Positions 1-7,046 of a stretch of DNA of 10,477 bases are shown here, piece by piece. Each line of letters begins with the position of its first letter. Within the stretch, counting starts at the first letter, position 1. The notes below the pieces were generated by a model, which ran no database searches, was not told the origin of the DNA, and was given only the letters and a program-made list of their open reading frames with translations. Source of the DNA: Alphaproteobacteria bacterium. Its GTDB lineage: Bacteria > Pseudomonadota > Alphaproteobacteria > RF32 > CAG-239. The translations under genes were made by a program, and so were the position numbers. The stretch lies in the NCBI GenBank assembly GCA_017557925.1, contig JAFYWO010000066.1, positions 1 to 10,477 on the forward strand, given 5' to 3'.

Positions 1-89
1 ATAAAGTTTGCATTATCTGTTACTTTTGTTTCTTCAACACCTAAATGTTCAGCAACAATTTTCTTAACACGATCAGCGGTATCAGTCAT
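1..89 (-). CDS. acpP: Acyl carrier protein AcpP, N-terminal fragment
   Basis: This is the first 29 codons of a gene on the minus strand that leaves the window at its left edge. The peptide begins MTDTADRVKKIVAEHLGVEE and continues KVTDNANF, matching the start of bacterial acyl carrier protein (helix 1 with RVKKI, then the HLGVEE turn). AcpP carries the growing acyl chain of type II fatty acid synthesis on a phosphopantetheine attached to the serine of a DSL motif; that serine lies beyond the window. An AGAGG ribosome binding site sits about 9 bases before the ATG. The gene is divergent from the dehydrogenase gene at 352. The ADRVKKIVAEHLGV wording is closest to what I know of alphaproteobacterial ACPs. 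Only the N-terminus is visible, so a specialised ACP paralogue cannot be excluded. Confidence 0.9.
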   Translation of the reverse strand, partial: MTDTADRVKKIVAEHLGVEETKVTDNANF

Positions 90-351
90 TTAAATTCAAC
101 CTCTAAAAATTATTAAAACAAATCTTAGACTAAAATGTCTGTCGTTACGCTATATGGAATTTATTTATTTGACAAGCTTTTTTTTTAATTTTTCAACGTT
201 TCAGGATGAATAAGTTTTTAAAATTATATAAAATCAAAGTGTTAAGTTGGCAGTTTTTTGGGAAAAAAAGTGTTTTTTTAGGGATGAAAATGAAAATTTA
301 AGGATTATATGAAAAAAAATGAGTTTTTTTTTGAATTTTTAGGAGAAGAAA

Positions 352-1146
352 ATGAAAATTTCAGTAATCGGTGCGGGTATGGTCGGAAGTTGTGTCAGTT
401 TTTTGTTGGCTAAAGAATTGATTGGAGCAGATATTGTTTTGGTTGATATTGATGTTAAAAAAGCTAAAGCAGAAGCTTTGGATATCGGACAAGGGATTAT
501 TTATTCGGGAAATTCCTGTATTTTGGGAGCAGGCATAGAGGGCATTAAAGAATCGGATATTGTGGTGATTACGGCAGGAGCAAAGCAAAATGTTGGCGAA
601 AAAAGAGAAAGTTTGAGAGATAGGAATGAGAAAATTATGCAAAAAATCACAAATGATATTAAAAAATATTCTCCTTTGGCAAAAATTATTGTTGCGACAA
701 ATCCTGTAGATGAAATGGTAGAAGTGGTAAGAAAATCATTGCTTGGAGTCAACAGTTTTGTTATCGGAACGGGAACAGAGCTTGATAGTTATAGGTTTAG
801 ATATTATTTGGGAAAATATTTTAAGGTTTGTCCTAAATCAATCAGAGCAGATGTTTTGGGGTTACATAACGAAAAGGCTAAATTTGTATGGAGCAGGGTG
901 CTTATCGGCGAGATGACGTTAAGTGAATTTCTGCAACGAGAAAATATCTTGTTTAATGATGAGATTAAAAGTGAGATTGAAAACAGAGTAATAAAATCTG
1001 CTTTTGAGATTATTGAAGGTAAAGGAGCTACTTATTGGGCTATTGCGGAGGTGACATCAGAGATTGTTAAGAGTATTGTGGCAAATAGGAGATGTGTTTT
1101 TAATGTGTCTGTTGGTGAATTTGGTTCTATGGCTATGCCTTTGTAA
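352..1146 (+). CDS. L-lactate/malate dehydrogenase family protein, C-terminally short
   Basis: A 264-residue member of the NAD-dependent lactate/malate dehydrogenase family, which interconverts 2-hydroxy and 2-keto acids in the cytoplasm. Visible motifs are the Rossmann GAGMVG (7-12), an acidic NAD ribose ligand in VDID (31-34), the mobile-loop AGAKQNVGEKR (75-85), ATNPVD (115-120), LDSYR with D145 and R148 in the catalytic Asp/substrate Arg positions, H172 at the catalytic His position, and KGAT (224-227). Q79 occupies the position that is Gln in lactate and Arg in malate dehydrogenases, so lactate-like specificity is favoured. Two oddities: the usual GEHGD motif reads GLHNE, and the protein ends at VGEFGSMAMPL, about 45-50 residues before the family's normal end, losing the C-terminal helix. 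A terminator follows at once, so no out-of-frame remainder exists. AGGAG lies 6 bases before the ATG. Activity is doubtful. Confidence 0.85.
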   Translation: MKISVIGAGMVGSCVSFLLAKELIGADIVLVDIDVKKAKAEALDIGQGIIYSGNSCILGAGIEGIKESDIVVITAGAKQNVGEKRESLRDRNEKIMQKITNDIKKYSPLAKIIVATNPVDEMVEVVRKSLLGVNSFVIGTGTELDSYRFRYYLGKYFKVCPKSIRADVLGLHNEKAKFVWSRVLIGEMTLSEFLQRENILFNDEIKSEIENRVIKSAFEIIEGKGATYWAIAEVTSEIVKSIVANRRCVFNVSVGEFGSMAMPL

Positions 1147-1157
1147 TTTTTTATAAC

Positions 1158-1188
1158 AAAAAAAGCCCCCGTAAGGAGGCTTTTTTTT
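1158..1188. terminator. Shared bidirectional terminator
   Basis: A hairpin with 13-base arms (seven A plus GCCCCC, loop GTAA, GGAGGC plus seven T) lies between two convergent genes. Read on the plus strand it has one C-A mismatch; read on the minus strand the same position becomes a U-G wobble, so the fold is better for the minus-strand transcript. It begins 11 bases after the dehydrogenase stop and overlaps the stop codon of the 26-residue-repeat gene. Confidence 0.85.
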
Positions 1189-2626
1189 AATATTCATGCT
1201 TTTCTTTAAGCAGGACTAAGTATTCGCTGTCAGACAATGAATGTATCAAATGCTTTACCTTGATGTCTAATGTTTCAAGGGAAAGGAGTTTTTTGATATA
1301 TTCTCGGTCTCTTGTCGCAAAAATGCGTTCCTGGACTTTAGGTGGAAGTTTCTTTCTTTGAAGAAGAATATCCAAGTAGTTGTTCTTAACAATAGTTCCA
1401 CGACGATTGATTGCGTCCTTTAGGATTTTCAGCATTGCAACTTCAGCCAAGTCATCTCTTTTAAGAAGATAAAGGATGAATGTTTCGTTTCTTGTTTTTG
1501 CAATGTTAGATTGTGCTTTTGGCGACAACTTCTTTTGAGCGAGCAAGATTTCTTTGTAAGTGTCATTCTTTTCTTCAGACATAAAAATCTGAACCTTTGC
1601 CGGTATATTTTCATCATTGATGATAATATCTGTTAGTTCTGTTGCGTTCAATTTTAAAATTTCAATCATAGCAGCAGGGCAGACGTTTGACATTTCAAAC
1701 ATTGTGAGAATAACATCTTTATCACATTGATTGATGCAGACGAAAGGTTCGTTTGTCTGATTTTTGTCAGACGACTTATTCTTCTGTATCTTCTTAACGA
1801 TTTCAACTTGGTTGTTTTCGTTAAGCTTTGGAATACGAGATATCATTTCAAGTTGCGCTGAAGAGCATTTTGGAATGATAATGTTCAATGTTACATCAGT
1901 TCTGTACTTGTGATGTATTATCTTTTCAAACAAATGAGTGTCAGCACGTCGTGCGACGTCATTCAGATTGTTTAGACTTATATCTTCTCTTTCAAGAATG
2001 ATATTAAGCAATGATACATCACAATGAGTGACCAAGTAGTTGAGAACAGTTTCAGGCAAATTCTTTCTTTGAAGCATGTGTCTGTGAATCTCAACATCAT
2101 TACGAGATGCAATCTGAACAAGAATACAGTCAGCAACCTCGTCATTTTGCAATAAAGCACTAATCATTTCGGGTGAACCGTGAATGGCTAATTCGTATTG
2201 CGTGAACATACACAAGTCTTTGCGTTGAATTAAAGCTTCCATCAAATCTGTGTGTTTTGCTTTACGCTCAACAAGAGTTATTTGGGCACTATCACAAAGA
2301 GTGATGTCTTTGTTTGCAAGAATGAGAGCATTTTCATGAGTAGCTTTTTTTGCTATCACAGTTTGAATGCTGTTTGAAATATAATCTTCTTGCAACAACT
2401 TAAAGTGAATATTTGCGGAACCACGTTTTGCCATATAAAACTTGGCCTCCGGACATATATCTTCCTGCAGGAAGAGGGCATCCAACACTTTATCATCACC
2501 ACGTTGAGAAACGATAATTTGACTTCTGTCGTCAAGGCGATGATTGTTTTTCACTATTGCCAACAATTCTTCATTATTGGCGGAACCTACCTGTTTCCAG
2601 GTTAACATCAATTCTTTTAATTCCAT
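1187..2626 (-). CDS. Helical-repeat (alpha-solenoid) protein with 26-residue repeats
   Basis: A 479-residue protein made almost entirely of 26-residue repeats. The pattern is roughly xxxLxxLLxRxDLSPxVxxxIAxRxD. Examples are residues 152-177 (PEMISALLQ...SRND), 178-203 (VEIHRHMLQRKNLPE...), 204-229, 355-380 and 441-466 (REYIKKLLSLETLD...). About 16-17 units fit, with an irregular lysine/asparagine-rich linker near 280-300. Each unit looks like two short helices joined at a Leu-Ser/Pro turn, so I infer a curved alpha-solenoid used for protein or nucleic acid binding. It resembles leucine-rich-repeat-variant, HEAT-like and DUF2336 proteins in style, but I cannot assign a family. There is no signal peptide or membrane segment. 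The stretch before the ATG is A-rich with no convincing Shine-Dalgarno, so the start is less certain than the frame. The gene stands alone, divergent from the lipoprotein gene. Confidence 0.8.
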   Translation of the reverse strand: MELKELMLTWKQVGSANNEELLAIVKNNHRLDDRSQIIVSQRGDDKVLDALFLQEDICPEAKFYMAKRGSANIHFKLLQEDYISNSIQTVIAKKATHENALILANKDITLCDSAQITLVERKAKHTDLMEALIQRKDLCMFTQYELAIHGSPEMISALLQNDEVADCILVQIASRNDVEIHRHMLQRKNLPETVLNYLVTHCDVSLLNIILEREDISLNNLNDVARRADTHLFEKIIHHKYRTDVTLNIIIPKCSSAQLEMISRIPKLNENNQVEIVKKIQKNKSSDKNQTNEPFVCINQCDKDVILTMFEMSNVCPAAMIEILKLNATELTDIIINDENIPAKVQIFMSEEKNDTYKEILLAQKKLSPKAQSNIAKTRNETFILYLLKRDDLAEVAMLKILKDAINRRGTIVKNNYLDILLQRKKLPPKVQERIFATRDREYIKKLLSLETLDIKVKHLIHSLSDSEYLVLLKEKHEY

Positions 2627-2681
2627 TTTTGTTTTTTTATGGATTAAACTAAATTTAACTCACTCTCTATAGCTAAAATAA

Positions 2682-2704
2682 TATGCAACATATATGGTTG
2701 CATA
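2682..2704. repeat. Inverted repeat TATGCAAC-N7-GTTGCATA, candidate operator
   Basis: Perfect 8-base arms separated by 7 bases, lying 56-78 bases upstream of the solenoid gene and inside the divergent intergenic region. It overlaps the -10 and spacer of the possible promoter at 2687-2715. No T-run follows, so it is not a terminator. The dimeric-regulator interpretation is inference; I do not recognise the consensus. Confidence 0.55.
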
Positions 2705-2715
2705 CATTTAGCCAA
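2687..2715 (-). promoter_or_regulatory. Possible sigma70 promoter for the solenoid gene
   Basis: On the minus strand TTGGCT (2715-2710), a 17-base spacer and TATGTT (2692-2687) match four of six bases in each hexamer. This is a weak match, as expected for a regulated promoter, and it is overlapped by the inverted repeat at 2682-2704. It would give a leader of about 55 bases. Confidence 0.35.
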
Positions 2716-2922
2716 CTATAATATATAAACATATTCTTAATTGGTTTAAGCAGAGTTTAGGTTGTTTTGGGGATTTTGTCAATACATTTTTAATGATATT
2801 TTGTTTTTTGATTAAAAGTATTTTTTTTAATCAGGTTTGTTGTTTATAAGTGGTTTGAAAATGATGAAAATAAAAATAAATGTTGTAGAATTATGAGAAA
2901 TTTAGTAGCTTTTTTTATTGAT

Positions 2923-2930
2923 AGGCAGGG
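2923..2930 (+). promoter_or_regulatory. Ribosome binding site deciding the lipoprotein start
   Basis: AGGCAGGG ends 4 bases before the ATG at 2935. The upstream in-frame ATG at 2893 has no comparable purine-rich site. This supports 2935 as the real start and removes 14 residues that would sit in front of the signal peptide. Confidence 0.65.
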
Positions 2931-2934
2931 TTTT

Positions 2935-3441
2935 ATGCGTAAGATTTTTGAGGTTAATTTTAATAATAAATTATTGAAAGGCGCAATAGCTTTTAGTTTA
3001 TTGTGTCAAGTTTGTGCTTGTTCTTCTACGATTGATGAAGAATTTGAAGAAGTTGAAAATAATGAGGTGATTTGCACTTGGTCTTCAAATGAATGGATTA
3101 GTCGTGGCGGGCTAAAGATTTGTCCGAATAAAAGACGTTGTTCTGATGAAGAGCTTGTTCCTTATCAACCTTGTGTTCAGCCTATGCCTACATATTACAA
3201 TGATGTTGATTTGTCGGAAGGTGATGTTGAGCTTATTCATCCTTATACAAGAACGGTTGTTTTGTGTTATGATGAGCCCGGAAAGCCTGTTCAAAGTTGT
3301 GTAGATGCTTTTCGTCGTGAAGGATATGTGTTAATTACGGATATTCCTCAGTTGCCGGCTCGTTATGATGTGATTGTTGAGGGGACTTATCCTGCTCGCA
3401 GATGGGGCGGAAAACGAGAGCAAGTTGTTCCTCGCTGGTAA
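2935..3441 (+). CDS. Putative outer-membrane lipoprotein
   Basis: A 168-residue secreted protein when started at the ATG with a good ribosome binding site; an in-frame ATG at 2893 would add 14 residues. Residues 1-28 form a signal peptide with Lys at 12 and 15 and a hydrophobic stretch ending LLCQVCAC. VCAC fits a lipobox, so C29 would be lipidated; Ser at +2 is compatible with sorting to the outer membrane. The mature part is acidic at first (DEEFEEVE) and then Cys-containing, with several Cys that may form disulfides, a YQPCVQPMPTYYND segment, an HPYTRTVVLCYDEPG segment and an Arg/Trp-rich end (PARRWGGKREQVVPRW). I do not recognise the family and propose no function beyond envelope lipoprotein. 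It is monocistronic, with a terminator 7 bases after the stop. Confidence 0.75.
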   Translation: MRKIFEVNFNNKLLKGAIAFSLLCQVCACSSTIDEEFEEVENNEVICTWSSNEWISRGGLKICPNKRRCSDEELVPYQPCVQPMPTYYNDVDLSEGDVELIHPYTRTVVLCYDEPGKPVQSCVDAFRREGYVLITDIPQLPARYDVIVEGTYPARRWGGKREQVVPRW

Positions 3442-3447
3442 TGATTT

Positions 3448-3469
3448 GGGCGCTTTGGCGCCCTTTTTT
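3448..3469 (+). terminator. Rho-independent terminator after the lipoprotein gene
   Basis: A perfect 6-base-pair GC stem (GGGCGC, loop TTTG, GCGCCC) followed directly by six T. It starts 7 bases after the lipoprotein stop codon and separates it from the next gene. Confidence 0.93.
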
Positions 3470-3518
3470 GTGGAAAGGAAGGTGGAAATTTTGTTTTTTT
3501 ATTTGTTGCATATTTTGG

Positions 3519-3547
3519 TTGAAAACGCTTAGAAAATGTGTTATACT
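3519..3547 (+). promoter_or_regulatory. Sigma70 promoter of the 3586 gene
   Basis: TTGAAA (3519-3524), a 17-base spacer and TATACT (3542-3547), with TG one base before the -10 (extended -10). Five of six bases match in each hexamer. Transcription would start near 3554, giving a leader of about 30 bases. Confidence 0.75.
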
Positions 3548-3575
3548 TCAGTTAGTAAAAATAAAAAAAATTTGT

Positions 3576-3579
3576 GGGG
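3576..3579 (+). promoter_or_regulatory. Ribosome binding site deciding the start at 3586
   Basis: GGGG ends 6 bases before the ATG at 3586. The alternative in-frame GTG at 3574 overlaps this site and has only A/T bases upstream, so the ATG is preferred. Confidence 0.65.
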
Positions 3580-3585
3580 CATAAA

Positions 3586-4554
3586 ATGTCTAAAGTATCA
3601 GATGATTTTGTTAGGTTTCTGAAAATCAATTTTCCTGATGATTACAGGAAGGTGACAGTTGATGATGTAAAAGATGATGTTGTAAATTCTATCCTCTTAA
3701 AATACGAAAAAAAATATAGAATTTGGTTGAGTATACCTGAATGGATTAAAAATGAATATAGAGATGATTTGCCTGATGATGTCTTAAATGGTAATACGAC
3801 TGTCAGAGAATTTATCAACGAGGAAGAAGAAAAGAAGTTAGATAGAGAACAAGAAAATGAAAAATTAGGTAGTTTCGGTCTTTCTTTGGTGGCTGCCGGT
3901 TATACGGTTGAGTGTGCTAAAACTTTGGCTGAAAATAGAGAAAAACGTAGAGCCCTTATGTGCAAGGGGTGTGCTTTAACTGATGACGAAAAAGAAATAA
4001 TCCGCCAAACCCGTGAAGTTGATAAGGAAACAATACTCAGGGATTGGAAAGATAACCAAAATGAAAAATATTTTATGCACTTGTTAAGAGATTGGTCTTG
4101 TTGCGTAAGAAAAAGCGAAAATACACAAGATGTTAAGGCGCAAGCCGGTTTTGATATGAAAGAGGCTTCTGTTAAGCGTGAATTTAATATATTGGTTAAT
4201 ATGCTTAATGACGAAAATTTCAAAAGAAAGTTGGAACGTCACTTAAAAACAGAGGCAGCGGTTGCAAGGCTTAATGTTATGCATCCCAAAGTTTTGGAAG
4301 AAGTTAGTGTTGCTTTGGATAAATATGGGATTGATGTTAAGAGTATTGCAGAAAGCAAAAAGAAGAAAACTAAAAGCATTGATAAAAGTTCTATGATTAT
4401 GGATTTGAAAAAGCAGTATGAAGACAGAATTAAAAATAATGTAGTTGATGACGAATTTATGATTGATGGTGATTTGTTGGCGGTTAAAGATAAAATATCG
4501 CCAAAAGTTGATGATAGAGTTTTAAGGGCTTATCAAATAAACAGAGGGCGATAA
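3586..4554 (+). CDS. Hypothetical charged helical protein
   Basis: A 322-residue cytoplasmic protein that I do not recognise. It has no signal peptide or membrane segment and is rich in Lys, Glu and Asp. It opens with SDDFVRFLKINFPDDYRKVT. A strongly acidic/basic helical stretch lies at about 79-95 (EEEEKKLDREQE), a CKGC pair at 126-129, a Cys-Cys at 172-173, a predicted helix around 196-225, and a KKKK cluster at 259-262. CKGC could be half of a metal site, but no second CxxC is present. The acidic and basic stretches suggest helical or coiled-coil regions. It has its own promoter (3519-3547), follows the lipoprotein terminator, and is convergent with the MFS gene 41 bases away; I see no convincing terminator between them. 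The GTG at 3574 would add four residues and is less likely. Confidence 0.75.
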   Translation: MSKVSDDFVRFLKINFPDDYRKVTVDDVKDDVVNSILLKYEKKYRIWLSIPEWIKNEYRDDLPDDVLNGNTTVREFINEEEEKKLDREQENEKLGSFGLSLVAAGYTVECAKTLAENREKRRALMCKGCALTDDEKEIIRQTREVDKETILRDWKDNQNEKYFMHLLRDWSCCVRKSENTQDVKAQAGFDMKEASVKREFNILVNMLNDENFKRKLERHLKTEAAVARLNVMHPKVLEEVSVALDKYGIDVKSIAESKKKKTKSIDKSSMIMDLKKQYEDRIKNNVVDDEFMIDGDLLAVKDKISPKVDDRVLRAYQINRGR

Positions 4555-4595
4555 AAGTTGCTTATTGCAAATTGCATGCTTTGAATGTTAAAAAG

Positions 4596-5822
4596 TTATT
4601 GGAAGCAAGATTTGTTTCTTTCATAAATCTTTATTAAAAGAAATGAGAATATTGCCATATATAATATTCCGAATAATGTAAATGCCAGTGAGAAACTCAA
4701 GCCTTCGGTTGTTGAGTTGGGAGCTATTACAAACTTGAAAGCAATAAGTGATAAGCCAGAAATTGTTTGTTGCAACATATTGTTTACTGATGATATTGTA
4801 GCCCTTGTTTCTTCTTTGGCAAATGTGTGTATATGGTTGATGTTGGCGATGGCAAAAGACAGTTGGAAGCCTATTCCTATACAAACAAAAATCAGGCTCA
4901 ACATTGCAACGTTTGGTAGCTTAAAGTAAAAGCTTAATATCATACAAGCAAAAGAATACATACATAAAAATGTTGTAACAACAAGTAGACGGTTGAAGCC
5001 GAAAAAACGTTTTAGCGAGTTTACGTTATAGGAAAAACCGGCTCTTAAAGCGTGGTTTATGACATATATAAAACTAAACATAAATACCGGTGCCGATGAT
5101 ACTTTTAAGAGTGGTTGGAAACACCAGCAAAATAATGATGTGGTAGAAAAAAGCAAAGCGGAATATATGATGTGCAAGTTTATATTCGGATTGGACATTG
5201 TGGCAATGGCCGTGCTTTTGATTTCTTTAAATTTTTCGGTTATTGTTTTGGCGCTTGGTGATGCTGATGGCGGATTAGGTAATGTGGTTAGCAAAAGTAT
5301 GCTGACCAAAGTTAAAATAAATTCTAACGCAAGCAAAACGCCGGTGCCGTAGTGTTTGTATAGCATGGCGCTGAATATGGCGGCAAACATTGCGCCTGAT
5401 GACATTGCAAAGTTTGTTCTGCCACATTCTTTGAGCATGCGTCTGGTTTTGTTTTTGGATTTCAGATAGTCGTATATATAACTGTCATATACTCCGGATA
5501 AAAATGCTCGTGACAGCGCATTAAAAAGTTCGCCGAGTAAAACTATATATACACCTTCAAACGAAAGCCATAATACAGCTCTTAAAAAGAAACAACTAAA
5601 GGCTAATATTAAAACATTTTTTTTGGAGGTTATATCGGCAATATAACCGCAAGGAACTTCAAAAATAATACCTGTTAGTTGGAATAGTCCCTGAAATAAA
5701 ACAAAGTCTGCAATGCTTAAACCATTTTGTTGGTAAAATAATAATAATACCGGAGCAAGGTATAATTGTGAGCGCAAAAAACAGGCAAGGTCAAGTTTTT
5801 TTAAGGGATTTATTTGTTTCAT
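4596..5822 (-). CDS. MFS transporter
   Basis: A 408-residue integral inner-membrane protein with the length and hydrophobic periodicity of a 12-helix major facilitator superfamily transporter. These carry small solutes or drugs, usually coupled to an ion gradient. The loop between helices 2 and 3 has FEVPCGYIADITSKKN (54-69), the MFS motif A region in the E-V-P-x-G-x-x-A-D form seen in one broad MFS branch. A hydrophilic stretch at about 180-210 (NPPSASPSAKTITEKFKEIK) fits the central cytoplasmic loop, and a basic tail (KIYERNKS) follows the last helix. AGAGG lies 5 bases before the ATG. The substrate cannot be told from sequence. It lies downstream of the DHH-like gene on the same strand but is separated from it by a strong terminator, so it probably has its own promoter in 5823-5900, where I see only weak candidates. 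Confidence 0.88.
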   Translation of the reverse strand: MKQINPLKKLDLACFLRSQLYLAPVLLLFYQQNGLSIADFVLFQGLFQLTGIIFEVPCGYIADITSKKNVLILAFSCFFLRAVLWLSFEGVYIVLLGELFNALSRAFLSGVYDSYIYDYLKSKNKTRRMLKECGRTNFAMSSGAMFAAIFSAMLYKHYGTGVLLALEFILTLVSILLLTTLPNPPSASPSAKTITEKFKEIKSTAIATMSNPNINLHIIYSALLFSTTSLFCWCFQPLLKVSSAPVFMFSFIYVINHALRAGFSYNVNSLKRFFGFNRLLVVTTFLCMYSFACMILSFYFKLPNVAMLSLIFVCIGIGFQLSFAIANINHIHTFAKEETRATISSVNNMLQQTISGLSLIAFKFVIAPNSTTEGLSFSLAFTLFGILYMAIFSFLLIKIYERNKSCFQ

Positions 5823-5902
5823 AATAGCCTCTTTGGGTTTGTCTTTATGATGGTATTTTAGGTTGTTATAGTTTAATTTTCTGTAAATAAAAAACTGTTT
5901 GA

Positions 5903-5936
5903 TAAATAAAAAATACCCCGAAAATTTTTCGGGGTA
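5903..5936 (-). terminator. Rho-independent terminator after the DHH-like gene
   Basis: The arms TACCCCGAAAA and TTTTCGGGGTA are perfectly complementary around one central base (5914-5936). Read on the minus strand, a T-rich run (5913 down to 5903) follows. It ends transcripts of the 5967-6977 gene before the MFS gene. Confidence 0.88.
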
Positions 5937-5966
5937 ATGCAGTTTGTTCTGCTATGTTTTTTTAGG

Positions 5967-6977
5967 CTATTTTTCTAAAGAAGTATCAGGAAGTGAAGAT
6001 GATGATACCTTTTGTTTGTATTCCAAAGTTAGGTTTTGATAAACGATTTTTTGGATTTCTTTCAAACTTAAAGTTGTGTCAACTCCTTGAGGAGAGCCGA
6101 TGAACGTCAAAGAACCACCCCAGCCTTCTTCTTTTTGACAAAGAGCTTCTTTTACTTTTCTTAAATCAACATAACCTTCTTCGTGCTGGCAGATGCTTAT
6201 TTTTCTGTAAGTTGTGCCATCAGCTGAACGCATTTTAGGGTTTGTGGCAACTACAATCGGAGCATAACAATAACCTATATCTGTTGCGCAAGGAAGAGTT
6301 GTTTCAACAAATGCAATACCTGCATTTTTGTAGGTTTTTATCTCTCCTGATTTTGCTTTGTTGATGATACTTTGTTGGGTATTACGGTATGTTTCCATAA
6401 TAGCTTCATCAACGGTTGAATGATATATAAAACGTTCAACATTTTCTATATTTTCTTTAGTTACCATAAATGGTTTTATGGTTGAAGCAAGTGCTTTTGT
6501 TTGGTTGTTTGGATTAAACGCTTCTTCTATGCTCTTTTCTTTTTCCCAATGGGCGGAGCTGAAAGTGTCGTGCGCATTGATTTGTTGTATAGCTCTGTTG
6601 TATGAAATTTTTTCGTTTTTAACAATACTGTTTGCAACGATATATGCGCTAATAGAGTCTAAGTCTACACGGTTGGTTAAAAAGATGAACTTTTGGTGTT
6701 CAAAAGGCAATAAGTCTTTGAATAATTGTTCATGATTTAGACAAATCTCTTTAACGCAAGATTGGGTTATTTTTTGGTCAGTATGTTGAGGGTCTACATT
6801 TATATCGCAATATTTTGCAAGTTCGTCAGTGGTCATCTCTAAACCGACTAAAATGTAGCCATCTTGTTTTAATTGAGTTAGTTTTCGGATTTCAGATTCT
6901 CTTATGTTTTCTTTAGTTTTTTGATTGATAAGAGCCGGATTTACATAAATAAAATTTAACATTGTTTTGTCTTTCAT
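5967..6977 (-). CDS. Putative DHH/DHHA1-like phosphoesterase, divergent
   Basis: A 336-residue soluble protein. Several segments suggest the DHH/DHHA1 phosphoesterase fold, whose members use Mn-binding Asp/His motifs to cleave phosphodiester bonds in small nucleic acids or nucleotides. FIFLTNRVDLDSISA (97-111) resembles motif I, with D105 and D107. NAHDTF (134-139) may be a degenerate metal motif. IAFVETTLPCATDIGYC followed by IVVATNP (221-247) looks like the core strand of a DHHA1 domain, and GWGGSLTFIGSPQG (285-298) occupies the place of its Gly-rich substrate-binding motif. A canonical D-H-H is not visible, so the assignment is tentative. The segment CDINVDPQHT (57-66) is distinctive but unassigned. 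The start is uncertain: neither the first ATG nor Met6 has a good ribosome binding site. Expression is probably driven by the promoter at 7047-7075. Confidence 0.6.
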   Translation of the reverse strand: MKDKTMLNFIYVNPALINQKTKENIRESEIRKLTQLKQDGYILVGLEMTTDELAKYCDINVDPQHTDQKITQSCVKEICLNHEQLFKDLLPFEHQKFIFLTNRVDLDSISAYIVANSIVKNEKISYNRAIQQINAHDTFSSAHWEKEKSIEEAFNPNNQTKALASTIKPFMVTKENIENVERFIYHSTVDEAIMETYRNTQQSIINKAKSGEIKTYKNAGIAFVETTLPCATDIGYCYAPIVVATNPKMRSADGTTYRKISICQHEEGYVDLRKVKEALCQKEEGWGGSLTFIGSPQGVDTTLSLKEIQKIVYQNLTLEYKQKVSSSSLPDTSLEK

Positions 6978-7026
6978 ATTGAAAAATTTATTAAGCCTAA
7001 ATGTTGTTTAACATTACTTCTTAATA

Positions 7027-7040
7027 CATTCATATGAATG
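7027..7040. repeat. 14-base perfect palindrome at the predicted transcription start, candidate operator
   Basis: CATTCATATGAATG is a perfect palindrome. It begins 6 bases downstream of the -10 of the promoter at 7047-7075, so it covers roughly +1 to +14 of the predicted transcript. That is a classic position for a repressor site. The regulator is unknown; a role in the RNA leader is also possible. Confidence 0.55.
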
Positions 7041-7046
7041 AGAGAC

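Larger units (their letters stand above)
2627..2934. other. Divergent intergenic region
   Basis: About 300 AT-rich bases between the divergent solenoid and lipoprotein genes. Apart from the inverted repeat and the possible minus-strand promoter, I find no RNA gene. A TTGAAA near 2857 with an AT-rich stretch 16 bases on could serve the lipoprotein gene, but the -10 match is poor. Confidence 0.4.

Noticed and set aside
169..197. TTGACA at 169-174 as a promoter for the dehydrogenase gene
   Set aside because: At 16-18 bases downstream there is only TTTCAA/TTCAAC, not a -10. On the opposite strand TTGTCA and TATAGC are only 15 bases apart, so an acpP promoter here is also unconvincing.
1187..2626. 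Arg codon usage suggesting foreign origin or high expression of the solenoid gene
   Set aside because: On checking, CGT, CGC, CGA and AGA are all used, so there is no clear bias relative to the neighbours.
3402..3584. 60-codon plus-strand reading frame across the lipoprotein end and terminator
   Set aside because: It runs through the lipoprotein terminator in another frame and has no ribosome binding site.
4555..4595. TTGCAAATTGCA as a terminator between the convergent genes
   Set aside because: The stem is short and AT-rich and lacks a following T-run on either strand.
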